A DNA stretch of 12,202 bases from DATDWC01 sp035289805 (GCA_035289805.1 DATDWC010000058.1:1-12202); one strand, 5' to 3'. Positions 1-6,197 are shown, counted from the stretch's first letter. Program-made: numbers and translations. The notes: generated by a model not told the origin, from the sequence alone.

Positions 1-561
1 GTTAATGGTATCCACCATCCTGATCACCTCATCATTGGCATTTCGTAGACATTCCTGCGCTCCATCGGAGAGTTTTCCAATTTCATCCATGAGCACTTCG
101 AGTGACCAGCGAACGTTCGAAAGTGGTGTGCGGAGCTGATGTGCTGATTGCGAGAGGAGCTTCGTTTTTGCAACATCCGCCTGCTTCCTCGCCGTAATAT
201 CCTCTCCCATGGAGATGAGACCAATAATCGTCCCATCATCCTCCCGCAGGAGCAGGTTACGCCAGGCGATATCGAGCCATTCTCCATGCCTGGTGGGGAT
301 GGAGTATTCCACGTACGGCACATACGTCTCTTCCGAAAAATTACTGAAATCAGGAGTGCTTTTTTTATACACATCGGGCATGAAGTTGTACCAGTGCCGA
401 CCGACAAGGAGCCAGCGCGGGTAGCCAAGGAGTTTGGAGCCGTACTCATTCACGAACGTAATATCCCCCTTCATGTCGAGCCCTCCGACGATCATCGGTA
501 TTGCATTCATGAAACTCCGCCAACGTACGGCATCTGTGTGATCTTTGTTTTTCTTGAACAT
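1..561 (-). CDS. PAS-domain sensor histidine kinase, partial (N-terminal 187 residues)
   Basis: The frame is open from an ATG at 561 to the left window edge, giving 187 residues with no stop. Residues about 12-125 look like a PAS sensor domain: an FVNEYGSKLLGYPRW segment near 36-50, a WLDIAWRNLLLREDDG segment, and the typical PAC ending GLISMGEDITARKQ (114-127). A dimerisation/phosphoacceptor helix follows, with H-box SQSAHQLRTPLSNVRW, where H141 is the expected autophosphorylation site. The ATP-binding domain lies beyond the window. No membrane segment or signal peptide is visible, so the sensor is probably cytoplasmic. It should phosphorylate a response regulator that is not in this window. 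The start is supported by an extended -10 ending 6 nt before the ATG with no Shine-Dalgarno. The family call is secure; the signal sensed is unknown. Confidence 0.9.
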   Translation of the reverse strand, partial: MFKKNKDHTDAVRWRSFMNAIPMIVGGLDMKGDITFVNEYGSKLLGYPRWLLVGRHWYNFMPDVYKKSTPDFSNFSEETYVPYVEYSIPTRHGEWLDIAWRNLLLREDDGTIIGLISMGEDITARKQADVAKTKLLSQSAHQLRTPLSNVRWSLEVLMDEIGKLSDGAQECLRNANDEVIRMVDTIN

Positions 562-567
562 CAAGAA

Positions 568-576
568 ATTATATCA
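568..576 (-). promoter_or_regulatory. Extended -10 promoter of the histidine kinase, leaderless type
   Basis: On the minus strand the bases read TGATATAAT, a perfect TATAAT with an upstream TG. Six bases separate it from the ATG at 561, so transcription should begin at or next to the start codon. No recognisable -35 is seen at the usual spacing, and no Shine-Dalgarno precedes the gene. Confidence 0.65.
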
Positions 577-612
577 CATTTACGTCTCTTTTGCTCTCCC
601 TAGAGCGCAGTC

Positions 613-1098
613 CTAAGAGCTGAGCCAGATGCCAAAGAGTGTGATGATTGCTCCAAAAACTATGCCACCGAGGACCTCCACAGAGGAGTGTCCGATGCGT
701 GTCTGGAACCTCTTCCAGTGCTGGAGACGATTGAGAATTTCGGCCTGTAGGCCAATTTCCCTCCGCGAATTCATGGCATCGTAAAAGATGATGACTGCAA
801 ACACCGCAGCAATCGCAAATTCCACAGAATCGAGACCAGTCTTACGCCACACAATGATGAGGAGCGATGTGACGAATGCTGCATGGGAACTTGGGAAACC
901 TCCGGAATGAAAGAATGCATCGTAATCCACGTGTCCTTTTTTGATCGATGCAACAGTGAGCTTGGTGCACTCGCAGAGAACACCAACGACAATGGGAATG
1001 AGGAAGACGTAGTGCGCGAGGATCTGGAGATCGGGATGGGAGGAGAGGGGCACGACGAGTAGGGAGGTAAGGAAATAAGGAGGTACTAATTCAAGCAT
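613..1098 (-). CDS. Divergent PAP2 family (DUF212) membrane protein
   Basis: A 161-residue membrane protein of the DUF212/YuiD-like divergent PAP2 group, which is related to lipid phosphate phosphatases. Visible signatures are GGFPSSHAA (66-74), carrying the SSH core of the phosphatase motif, then YDAMNSRREIGLQAEILN (106-123), and IGHSSVEVLGG (135-145). Hydrophobic segments lie near 8-20, 28-45, 74-84, 92-107 and 141-158. Length matches the usual family size. Members probably act on a lipid phosphate at the membrane, but I know of no firmly established substrate. The ATG at 1098 is chosen because AGGAG sits 7 nt upstream. This is one of the few genes here with a good Shine-Dalgarno. Codons 5 to 11 form one arm of a long inverted repeat that encloses the ribosome binding site. 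It is divergent from RNase H. Confidence 0.88.
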   Translation of the reverse strand: MLELVPPYFLTSLLVVPLSSHPDLQILAHYVFLIPIVVGVLCECTKLTVASIKKGHVDYDAFFHSGGFPSSHAAFVTSLLIIVWRKTGLDSVEFAIAAVFAVIIFYDAMNSRREIGLQAEILNRLQHWKRFQTRIGHSSVEVLGGIVFGAIITLFGIWLSS

Positions 1099-1143
1099 AT
1101 CCCGTCTCCTTTATTACCTCCATACCTCCTTACTTCCTTACCT
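1065..1143. repeat. 21-bp inverted repeat enclosing the DUF212 start codon
   Basis: Arms 1065-1085 and 1123-1143 are reverse complements with one difference, which becomes a G-U wobble in the minus-strand RNA. The intervening 37 nt (1086-1122) hold the Shine-Dalgarno and ATG of the DUF212 gene. The right-hand arm of the hairpin on the RNA is coding sequence (codons 5 to 11). Both arms are built from octamers of the type TAAGGARR (for example TAAGGAAA then TAAGGAGG at 1068-1083), and one more related octamer precedes them at 1060. No T-tract follows on either strand, so it does not look like a terminator. It may be a regulatory hairpin or a copy of a dispersed purine-rich repeat. Confidence 0.85.
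1106..1110 (-). promoter_or_regulatory. Shine-Dalgarno of the DUF212 gene
   Basis: AGGAG on the minus strand, 7 nt before the ATG at 1098. It lies in the 37-nt loop of the inverted repeat 1065-1143. Similar GGAGG strings lie further upstream inside the repeat arm and could compete for ribosomes. Confidence 0.7.
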
Positions 1144-1180
1144 TGGATCCCCCCACAAACCATAACCGTAAATTCGAGAA

Positions 1181-1189
1181 TGCTACACT
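1181..1189 (+). promoter_or_regulatory. Extended -10 promoter of the RNase H gene, leaderless type
   Basis: TGCTACACT, an extended -10 with hexamer TACACT (4 of 6 to consensus, including the key first A and last T). Seven bases separate it from the ATG at 1197. No Shine-Dalgarno precedes that ATG. This supports the ATG over the in-frame TTG at 1143. Confidence 0.55.
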
Positions 1190-1196
1190 TCCCTCC

Positions 1197-1748
1197 ATGC
1201 AGCTCCCCTCACGATTGGAAGAGCGCCTGAAGAAGCTCTTTTCGAGAGCCAAAGATAGAGAAACATTTGTGATGGATGCAGTGGTACGCGCAATCGAAGA
1301 ACTGGAGCGCACCGATCAAAACGGCATGCCGGAAGCTGTAGGAGGAACTCTCCACCTCTACACCGATGGTGGCTCCAGAGGGAACCCCGGCGAAGCTGCA
1401 ATCGGCTGCGTGCTCATGGATCCGCTCACAGGGAAAATTCTCAAGGAGCATAAGGAAACCATCGGAATTCAGACCAATAATGTTGCAGAGTACCGTGCAC
1501 TCATCAGAGGACTCGAAATTACAAAGCACTTCCAACCCAACAGACTTGTCTGTCACCTGGATTCCGAGCTTATCGTCAAGCAGCTCTCCGGCGCTTACAG
1601 AGTGAAGATGCCGACGTTGCAACCTCTGATTGAGGAAATTCAGGAACTCACCGCTGAATTTCATGAGGTCAGCTTTTCGCACATTCCACGGGAAGAGAAT
1701 AGAAGAGCAGATCGACTTGTGAACGAGGCGTTGGATGGCTTACGCTGA
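1197..1748 (+). CDS. rnhA: RNase HI family protein with ribbon-helix-helix-like N-terminus
   Basis: The product is 183 residues. Residues 50-183 form an RNase HI domain of the YpdQ/Rv2228c-like type, expected to cleave RNA in RNA-DNA hybrids. The four catalytic acids are visible: D57 in LYTDGGSRGNPG, E98 in TNNVAEYRAL, D122 in HLDSELIVKQL, and D172 in RREENRRADRL-like context (IPREENRRADRLVNEAL). Residues 1-38 (LPSRLEERLKKLFSR then TFVMDAVVRAIEELE) resemble a ribbon-helix-helix DNA-binding module, which is unusual ahead of RNase H. The ATG at 1197 is preferred over TTG at 1143 because it sits 7 nt after an extended -10. The 3' end overlaps the VanW gene by 14 bp, suggesting cotranscription. 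Confidence is high for RNase H and moderate for the N-terminal module. Confidence 0.9.
   Translation: MQLPSRLEERLKKLFSRAKDRETFVMDAVVRAIEELERTDQNGMPEAVGGTLHLYTDGGSRGNPGEAAIGCVLMDPLTGKILKEHKETIGIQTNNVAEYRALIRGLEITKHFQPNRLVCHLDSELIVKQLSGAYRVKMPTLQPLIEEIQELTAEFHEVSFSHIPREENRRADRLVNEALDGLR
1725..1728 (+). promoter_or_regulatory. Shine-Dalgarno of the VanW-family gene
   Basis: GAGG 6 nt before the ATG at 1735, inside the last codons of RNase H. It favours the overlapping start at 1735 over the second in-frame ATG at 1756. It also suggests translational coupling. Confidence 0.5.
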
Positions 1749-3183
1749 GGCTCCTATGGGAAAGCATCAAGCATCAAGCATCAAATTCCAAAAAAGTTCC
1801 AAAATCCAAGCACCAAAAGGGCATTTGGAATTTGGAATTTGGAATTTTTTTGGTGCTTGGAATTTGAAATTTAGTGCTTTCTGCGTGTTCACTCTTTTTG
1901 GACTTTCTTCTCTCCCTCCTCGCACTTTTGCCGCCTCAAACTCCCTCCTCTACCAGTACGGCGAGCAGGTGTTTATGATCGACCCCAAGAACGAATGGCG
2001 TGAGGAAGGAGAAGTTCCTGTCTACAACGGGCGAGAGATCACTCTGGATCCAGGCACCCCATTCCCTTCCACAGTCACTGTGATTAAGAAAATTGTCTGG
2101 AATGAGGAGAAAATAGCCGGAGCTCTAGAGGAGAGCATCGGAGTACTCCTCAACCGCGATCCAGGAAGTGTTCGCATTACGAAAGATGCAGAAGGAAAAA
2201 TTAATTTTGAAGGAATCGGATTGAATGGTCGAAAGATCGATCACAAGCGTGCGGCAGAACTCACCGTCTTCGCATTGGAGGAAGGTGTTTCGATCATTCA
2301 ACTCCCCGTGATCGAAACTCCACCAACGGTCACCGTAGAAGATCCGGAGCTCAAAGCGCTCGGCATCACGGAACTTGTGACAGTGGGAGAATCCGATTAC
2401 GCAGGATCTCCGAAGAATCGGAAGCACAATATTGGAGTGGGTCTGATACGGTTCAACGGCCACATCATTCAGAAGGATGCAGAGTTTTCGTTTGGGGATG
2501 TCCTTGGCCCTGTGAATGGAAGTACCGGCTATCTGCCGGAGCTCACGATCCTCGGTGAAAAAACCCTGCCAGAGTTTGGTGGGGGCCTCTGCCAGGTGAG
2601 TACCACCGCATACCGTGGCGCTTGGCTTGGTGGATTCCCCATCACAGAACGGAGGAACCATAGCTATGCCGTTCGCTTCTACGCCCCTGCCGGAACTGAT
2701 GCCACGGTCTATCCGCCATGGACCGATATGAAATTTGTGAATAATACGGATGGTGCTTTGCTCCTCCAGACCCACAGCGAAAACGATAAGGCGTACTTCC
2801 TCTACTACGGCACCAAGCAAAAAGACAAGACTGTGGAACTCGTAGGACCGTTCACCTGGGATCTGATTGCGCCACCCCCCGATCGAATCGAATACACGGA
2901 AGAGCTTCAGCCCGGAGAATCACGCATCGTGAGTAAACCCGTACCCGGCATGAAGGCGATGTGGTACCGCATCATCTCGGAAAATAATGAGGAGCAGGAG
3001 CCTGAGGAATTTGCCTCCTTCTACGAAGCGCGCCCCTACTACGAGGAGATCGGTATGGAACTCCCACCGCCCACAATCATCACAACACCGGAACGAGATG
3101 TTCTTCAACTCGATGAAGAAACAACCCTCACCTTCCCAAGAAAGGGATGGCGCACGGGTCCGCGAATCAGAGTGCGTGAATAA
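1735..3183 (+). CDS. Exported VanW-family protein
   Basis: The product is 482 residues. An N-terminal export signal is likely: a hydrophobic stretch at 46-60 (FSAFCVFTLFGLSSL) followed by a possible signal-peptidase site near TFAA-SNS (64-70). Residues about 95-230 resemble the peptidoglycan-binding-like domain that usually precedes VanW. Residues about 235-360 are the VanW domain: FNGHIIQKDAEFSFGDVLG, the hallmark FGGGLCQVSTTAYRGA (281-296), H309, and AGTDATVYPPWTDMKFVNNT. Residues about 380-440 look like a G5-type C-terminal extension. VanW is named from vancomycin-resistance clusters, but its biochemistry is not settled and no other van gene is present, so resistance should not be inferred. 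Residues 10-48 are encoded by a heptamer repeat array, so the start of the protein appears to be repeat-derived. An alternative start is ATG 1756. The gene converges on recO with a 17-bp overlap. Confidence 0.9.
   Translation: MAYAEAPMGKHQASSIKFQKSSKIQAPKGHLEFGIWNFFGAWNLKFSAFCVFTLFGLSSLPPRTFAASNSLLYQYGEQVFMIDPKNEWREEGEVPVYNGREITLDPGTPFPSTVTVIKKIVWNEEKIAGALEESIGVLLNRDPGSVRITKDAEGKINFEGIGLNGRKIDHKRAAELTVFALEEGVSIIQLPVIETPPTVTVEDPELKALGITELVTVGESDYAGSPKNRKHNIGVGLIRFNGHIIQKDAEFSFGDVLGPVNGSTGYLPELTILGEKTLPEFGGGLCQVSTTAYRGAWLGGFPITERRNHSYAVRFYAPAGTDATVYPPWTDMKFVNNTDGALLLQTHSENDKAYFLYYGTKQKDKTVELVGPFTWDLIAPPPDRIEYTEELQPGESRIVSKPVPGMKAMWYRIISENNEEQEPEEFASFYEARPYYEEIGMELPPPTIITTPERDVLQLDEETTLTFPRKGWRTGPRIRVRE
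1762..1880 (+). repeat. Heptamer-based imperfect inverted repeat within the VanW N-terminus
   Basis: AAGCATC occurs three times in tandem (1762-1782). Related CCAA-containing heptamers follow (TTCCAAA, ATCCAAG, CACCAAA; 1797-1817), then TTTGGAA three times (1824-1844), then TTTGGTG/CTTGGAA-type units. The two halves are inverted: CCAAGCACCAAAA at 1806-1818 is the exact reverse complement of 1848-1860, and complementarity continues weakly outwards. In the VanW frame it encodes a Trp/Phe-rich peptide with GIWN and GAWNLKF. Peptides of this kind recur in predicted proteins of uncultivated bacteria, from memory. Confidence 0.85.
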
Positions 3184-3802
3184 GTGCTCCTTTTGAGCGC
3201 AGAGGAAACGAGAGATGCTCCCGAAGGAGTTCCTCGCAGAGACGAGAGAGTTCCTTATGATCTCCCTCTGCGAGAGAGATCTTCCGACGTTCAGCGAGAG
3301 CCGAGCGCGCTCTAAGGTATGCACAGAGTTCTGATGAATAGGGAGCACCATCGAACACTGGCAGAAGTCCGAGCTCTTTCATCAGCATCAATTGGAATGT
3401 GGGGAAGAGAAGTGAACACCTCTCCGCATCGCAGAGAGTAAAAAATTCCCGCGCGAGATCAAAGATCGATTCCTGTGGCTCCGTATCGTGCAGGAAGTGG
3501 AGGAGGAGTTCCGAAGCTCTGTGAGCGAGTGCAAAACGCTGAAGGTCCACACGAATCTGATCGAAGGAACGAATGCATTCCGCAGATCGCATGTAGAAAC
3601 CAGAAGAGTGCTCCGCAAGATCCACGCGAAGGTGCTGGAACGATTGCACGGCTCCCGCAAGCCGGCTCGTGAGATTCCGTGCCCCCTTTGCAACAGCTGT
3701 TACCCGGCCATCGGATGCCGTGAGGAGGATGCAGAAACGATCCGCATCGCCGATATCGTACGTCTTGAGCACGAGTGCCTCGGTTGTGCGGATGCGTGTC
3801 AC
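3167..3802 (-). CDS. recO: DNA repair protein RecO
   Basis: The product is 211 residues from a GTG start. The N-terminus is a typical RecO OB-fold: TEALVLKTYDIGDADRF (7-23), LLTASDGRVTAVAKGARN and SRLAGAVQSF. The helical C-terminal part includes LFPTFQLMLMKELGLLPVF. RecO works with RecR to load RecA onto SSB-coated single-stranded DNA and to anneal strands in recombinational repair. The Cys4 zinc finger found in many RecO proteins is absent, and the protein is slightly shorter than usual. The frame is open further upstream to an ATG at 3898, but that would overlap ftsX by 100 bp. The GTG at 3802 gives a 4-bp GTGA overlap with the ftsX stop and puts the conserved motif at the normal distance from the start. 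The 3' end overlaps the end of the convergent VanW gene by 17 bp. Confidence 0.88.
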   Translation of the reverse strand: MTRIRTTEALVLKTYDIGDADRFCILLTASDGRVTAVAKGARNLTSRLAGAVQSFQHLRVDLAEHSSGFYMRSAECIRSFDQIRVDLQRFALAHRASELLLHFLHDTEPQESIFDLAREFFTLCDAERCSLLFPTFQLMLMKELGLLPVFDGAPYSSELCAYLRARSALAERRKISLAEGDHKELSRLCEELLREHLSFPLRSKGALIHAL

Positions 3803-4578
3803 AGAGTACGGAAAGGCAGGAGAACGCTGCGGAAGAGATAACTCACAGAGAGGAGAAGGAGGAGAAGCAGAGCTCCCTCCATCAGGAACAGAGAGCACAC
3901 GACAAGGAATGATGCGGTAGGGGGCATCAGAAAGAGAATCACTATGATCGTCGAAGGGAGAGAGAGGAGGAGAGAAACGAGGGAAAGCATTGCCCCTTCC
4001 GAGAGGAGCGGCATGAGTTCCTCTCTCTTCCCGGCACCAAAGAGGCGGAGGAGCCGAATCTCCGGAATGAGTGTTGCTTCCCGCCCGAGGAAGAAGAAAG
4101 TTATCGTGAGAGTAAGGGAGAGGATGAGGAGGAGGGAGAAAGCAAAAATCTGTCGCAATGAGCCTTCCTCTTTCTCTCTTCTTTGGAGCATCTCATCGCG
4201 CGCGCTCGGGAGATCCTGGAGCGCCGTTGTAGTAAGGACAGATGTGAGTTCCGGTCGCGTGAGGAACGCAAAGACCGTATCGAAGTCCTCAAGAGAGCGG
4301 AGAGTCACCTGCATGCGAGAGTGATCAGGCATACCCGAGGAATCCTGTTGGAAGGAAACATTGCGCACATGCGGCAGAGCGAGGAGTGCCTGCACCAGAG
4401 AGCGCTCTTGCTCCTCCGTCGTAGAAGCAGAAAGCGAAAGAGGCAGAGCGAGAATCATTCCACGATCGAGCACATCCCTCGATTCATTTCCGCGTAGTAC
4501 GGTAAGGTGGAGCAGCGTCAAAAGAGATGCCGAGAGGAGTACCGCACACACACGGGAAAAGGTCTTCGGGGAAAGCAC
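3799..4578 (-). CDS. ftsX: FtsX-like cell-division membrane protein
   Basis: The product is 259 residues with FtsX topology. TM1 spans about 8-28, and an extracytoplasmic domain spans about 30-140. TM2 spans 144-164, followed by a cytoplasmic loop with EIRLLRLFGAGKREE (173-187), the conserved region following TM2 in FtsX. TM3 is about 193-217 and TM4 about 223-249. In known systems FtsX pairs with the ATPase FtsE to control septal peptidoglycan hydrolases. No ftsE is next to this gene, which is unusual because the pair is normally adjacent. The start is a GTG at 4578, since no ATG, GTG or TTG lies between it and the TPR stop. It has an extended -10 ending 6 nt upstream and no Shine-Dalgarno. 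It follows the TPR gene by 42 nt and overlaps recO by 4 bp. Another permease-like protein of the same fold cannot be excluded. Confidence 0.75.
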   Translation of the reverse strand: MLSPKTFSRVCAVLLSASLLTLLHLTVLRGNESRDVLDRGMILALPLSLSASTTEEQERSLVQALLALPHVRNVSFQQDSSGMPDHSRMQVTLRSLEDFDTVFAFLTRPELTSVLTTTALQDLPSARDEMLQRREKEEGSLRQIFAFSLLLILSLTLTITFFFLGREATLIPEIRLLRLFGAGKREELMPLLSEGAMLSLVSLLLSLPSTIIVILFLMPPTASFLVVCSLFLMEGALLLLLLLSVSYLFRSVLLPFRTL

Positions 4579-4584
4579 GGGGAG

Positions 4585-4593
4585 AGAATACCA
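4585..4593 (-). promoter_or_regulatory. Possible extended -10 of the ftsX-like gene, leaderless type
   Basis: On the minus strand TGGTATTCT lies 6 nt before the GTG at 4578. The hexamer TATTCT matches consensus at 4 of 6 positions. It would allow ftsX-recO to be transcribed separately from the upstream TPR gene. This is weaker than the other examples and is accepted mainly because the spacing is the same. Confidence 0.4.
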
Positions 4594-4620
4594 GAGAGAG
4601 TTGCTCTTCTGCGACGTACG

Positions 4621-5220
4621 TTACTTCCGCAGCGGTGCGCCACGCAACCTGCCTACCATTGCCACACACTCCCGTGCACGCACATTCCCGGGATCAAGCT
4701 CCAATGCACGCTCGAAGAGCGTTCCTGCTTTTGCAAGGTTCTTCACTTCCATGTAGCAGGATCCAAGATCGCAGAGTGAGAGCGGACTTTCGGGATCCAG
4801 ATTGAGCGATCGCTCAAGCGTCACAATTCCCTGTATGCGATCTCCCCTCCGGAAGAGCACCCATCCAAGGCAGCGGAGAATTTCGGCATTGCTCGCCTTG
4901 AGATCGTTCGCGAGCTTCAGTAGACCCTCCGCATCTTCCCATTCCTCCCGTACGAGGGCGATGTACCCCAGAATGTAGTACCCCATGTAGCTCTCTGGCT
5001 CCAGTGCTACTGCCTGCTTTGCTGCTTTCTCCGCCCGCTCAAAACGCTCTAGGGAGAGCTCGTTATCGGCAAGCTCCTCGAGCGCCGCAACATTCGCAGG
5101 ATCGCTCAAGAGGAGACCCTCAAGGAGCGTAATCGCCTCCATATGCTGGCAGTGGAGCTTCAGGCTCTCTGCTTCTTCCAGGAGCCGTACAGCCTGATCG
5201 TCAGAAGGGGGCATGAACAT
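4621..5220 (-). CDS. Tetratricopeptide-repeat protein
   Basis: The product is 199 residues, nearly all helical tetratricopeptide repeats. About five units can be seen, for example AEKAAKQAVALEPESYMGYY, then WVLFRRGDRIQGIVTLERSLNLDPE and AGTLFERALELDPGNVRARE, with the usual A/G and DP/EP spacing at 34 residues. No signal peptide, membrane span or catalytic domain is seen, so it is probably a cytoplasmic protein-protein interaction scaffold; the partner is unknown. ATG at 5220 or ATG at 5214 could start it. The first is preferred because an extended -10 ends 6 nt before it. It is the first gene of a minus-strand cluster with ftsX and recO. Confidence 0.85.
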   Translation of the reverse strand: MFMPPSDDQAVRLLEEAESLKLHCQHMEAITLLEGLLLSDPANVAALEELADNELSLERFERAEKAAKQAVALEPESYMGYYILGYIALVREEWEDAEGLLKLANDLKASNAEILRCLGWVLFRRGDRIQGIVTLERSLNLDPESPLSLCDLGSCYMEVKNLAKAGTLFERALELDPGNVRARECVAMVGRLRGAPLRK

Positions 5221-5226
5221 CAGGAT

Positions 5227-5235
5227 ATTCTATCA
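5227..5235 (-). promoter_or_regulatory. Extended -10 promoter of the TPR gene, leaderless type
   Basis: On the minus strand TGATAGAAT lies 6 nt before the ATG at 5220. The hexamer TAGAAT matches consensus at 5 of 6 positions. No Shine-Dalgarno is present. It lies in the 60-nt gap after galU. Confidence 0.6.
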
Positions 5236-5280
5236 GAGTCTGTGTGTACAAGAAAAGGAGAACAACATGATTTCATCCGC

Positions 5281-6117
5281 TTATCCAAGGGCAATAACCG
5301 CTTCCCGATACCCTTCTGGCGTGCCCGTATCGTAGCGGCTCCCCTCAAAGACAAGACCGTGCACCGGCATACGACCAAGCTCGGAAATCAGCGCATCAAT
5401 GATGCGGATTTCTCCACCACTTGTGCTGAGCCCCCTCGAAGCATGGGAGTTTCCAACAGAGTGGAGAACATCAAATACTCTCTTTGGAAGAATGTAGCGC
5501 CCCACGATACCGAGCGTACTTGGAGCTTCCGCCGGCTTTGGCTTTTCCACGAGTCCCTTTACAACTTTCAATCGATCCTTCGTCTCCTCGACATCGGCAA
5601 TCCCATAGGAGGAAACCTTCTCTTTGGGAACATCCTGCAAACAGAGAAGAGCACCCTCGGAGTAATGACTTTTGAGTTGCACAAGACCAGAATCTGCTCC
5701 GGTGATCAGATCATCACCAAAGAGCACAGCGACCTGATCTGAATTGACCCAATCCGCAGCCTGCAAAATCGCGTGACCATCGCCGCGTTGCTCATCCTGG
5801 TATACCACATGGAACTTTACAGAGTCGTAGCGCCTGAGCTCTTCCAAGAGGTGAATTTTCCCACGTCGCTTGAGTTCTGCTTCCAGCTCCGCATCTTCGT
5901 AAAAGTATTCTGGGATTGCCTCTTTTCCCTTACTGATGACAAAACAAATTTCGCTGATGCCGGCAGCGATGCATTCGTCCACAAGGAGCGCAACAATCGG
6001 TTTGTTGCCAATCGGGAGAAGTTCCTTTGGGACTACTTTCGTCCACGGGAGAAAACGAGTGCCAAGGCCGGCTAAGGGAAGAATGGCTTGAGTGAGTTTC
6101 AAAGGATGTGGGTGCAA
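5281..6117 (-). CDS. galU: UTP--glucose-1-phosphate uridylyltransferase
   Basis: The product is 278 residues. The enzyme makes UDP-glucose from UTP and glucose-1-phosphate in the cytoplasm, feeding surface polysaccharide or glycolipid synthesis. Signatures in order: the nucleotide-binding loop AGLGTRFLPWTKVVPKELLP (16-35, with R21 and K31), QRGDGHAIL (110-118), FGDDLI (133-138, metal-binding Asp), EKPK (191-194), GRYILPKRVFDVL (206-218), GGEIRIIDAL (234-243) and a final FEGSRYDTGTPEGY. Length is near the family norm. No ATG or GTG is available; TTG at 6117 gives a normal N-terminus and TTG at 6102 is an alternative. There is no Shine-Dalgarno. It is divergent from glgP, and both act at glucose-1-phosphate: phosphorylase could supply the substrate GalU uses. 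Confidence 0.93.
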   Translation of the reverse strand: MHPHPLKLTQAILPLAGLGTRFLPWTKVVPKELLPIGNKPIVALLVDECIAAGISEICFVISKGKEAIPEYFYEDAELEAELKRRGKIHLLEELRRYDSVKFHVVYQDEQRGDGHAILQAADWVNSDQVAVLFGDDLITGADSGLVQLKSHYSEGALLCLQDVPKEKVSSYGIADVEETKDRLKVVKGLVEKPKPAEAPSTLGIVGRYILPKRVFDVLHSVGNSHASRGLSTSGGEIRIIDALISELGRMPVHGLVFEGSRYDTGTPEGYREAVIALG

Positions 6118-6141
6118 GGAAGAGAGAAAGTGGACCCGAGG

Positions 6142-6147
6142 ATTGTA
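6142..6147 (-). promoter_or_regulatory. galU: Candidate -10 of galU
   Basis: TACAAT on the minus strand, 24 nt before the TTG at 6117. Unlike its neighbours it lacks the TG extension and the 6-7 nt spacing, so a short leader of about 18 nt without a Shine-Dalgarno is expected. Exactly 6 nt after it lies an in-frame GTC codon. Confidence 0.4.
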
Positions 6148-6154
6148 AACCCCC

Positions 6155-6182
6155 TAGTCCTTTTCCCTTAGTCCTTTTCCCT
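6155..6182. repeat. Tandem 14-bp direct repeat in the galU/glgP promoter region
   Basis: TAGTCCTTTTCCCT occurs twice head to tail. The unit is itself 2 x 7 bp. It occupies the space upstream of the glgP -10, where a -35 or an operator would be expected. It may be a regulator site pair or a remnant of a periodic dispersed repeat. Confidence 0.8.
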
Positions 6183-6188
6183 GTTTTT

Positions 6189-6197
6189 TGCTATAAT
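6189..6197 (+). promoter_or_regulatory. glgP: Extended -10 promoter of glgP, leaderless type
   Basis: TGCTATAAT, a perfect extended -10, ends 7 nt before the ATG at 6205. No Shine-Dalgarno and no consensus -35 are seen. The upstream bases are the 14-bp tandem repeat. Confidence 0.7.

Noticed and set aside
24..449. 141-codon minus-strand frame inside the histidine kinase
   Set aside because: The neighbouring frame from 561 to the edge gives clear PAS and H-box motifs; this one is an out-of-frame shadow rich in Arg and Ser.
148..603. Plus-strand 151-codon frame opposite the histidine kinase
   Set aside because: No family resemblance and antisense to a well-supported gene.
593..606. Hairpin GCTCT-AGGG-AGAGC as a terminator for the DUF212 gene
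   Set aside because: Only 5 bp of stem and followed by AAAAG rather than a U-tract on the minus strand.
2125..2820. 231-codon minus-strand frame opposite the VanW gene
   Set aside because: Long but antisense to a well-conserved VanW domain, with no recognisable motif and no start signal.
1735..3183. Vancomycin-resistance function for the VanW gene
   Set aside because: VanW-family proteins are widespread outside resistance clusters and no vanHAX, vanR or vanS gene is nearby.
3803..3898. Upstream ATG at 3898 as the recO start
   Set aside because: It would overlap ftsX by 100 bp and add a Ser/Pro-rich stretch absent from RecO. The GTG overlapping the ftsX stop fits better.
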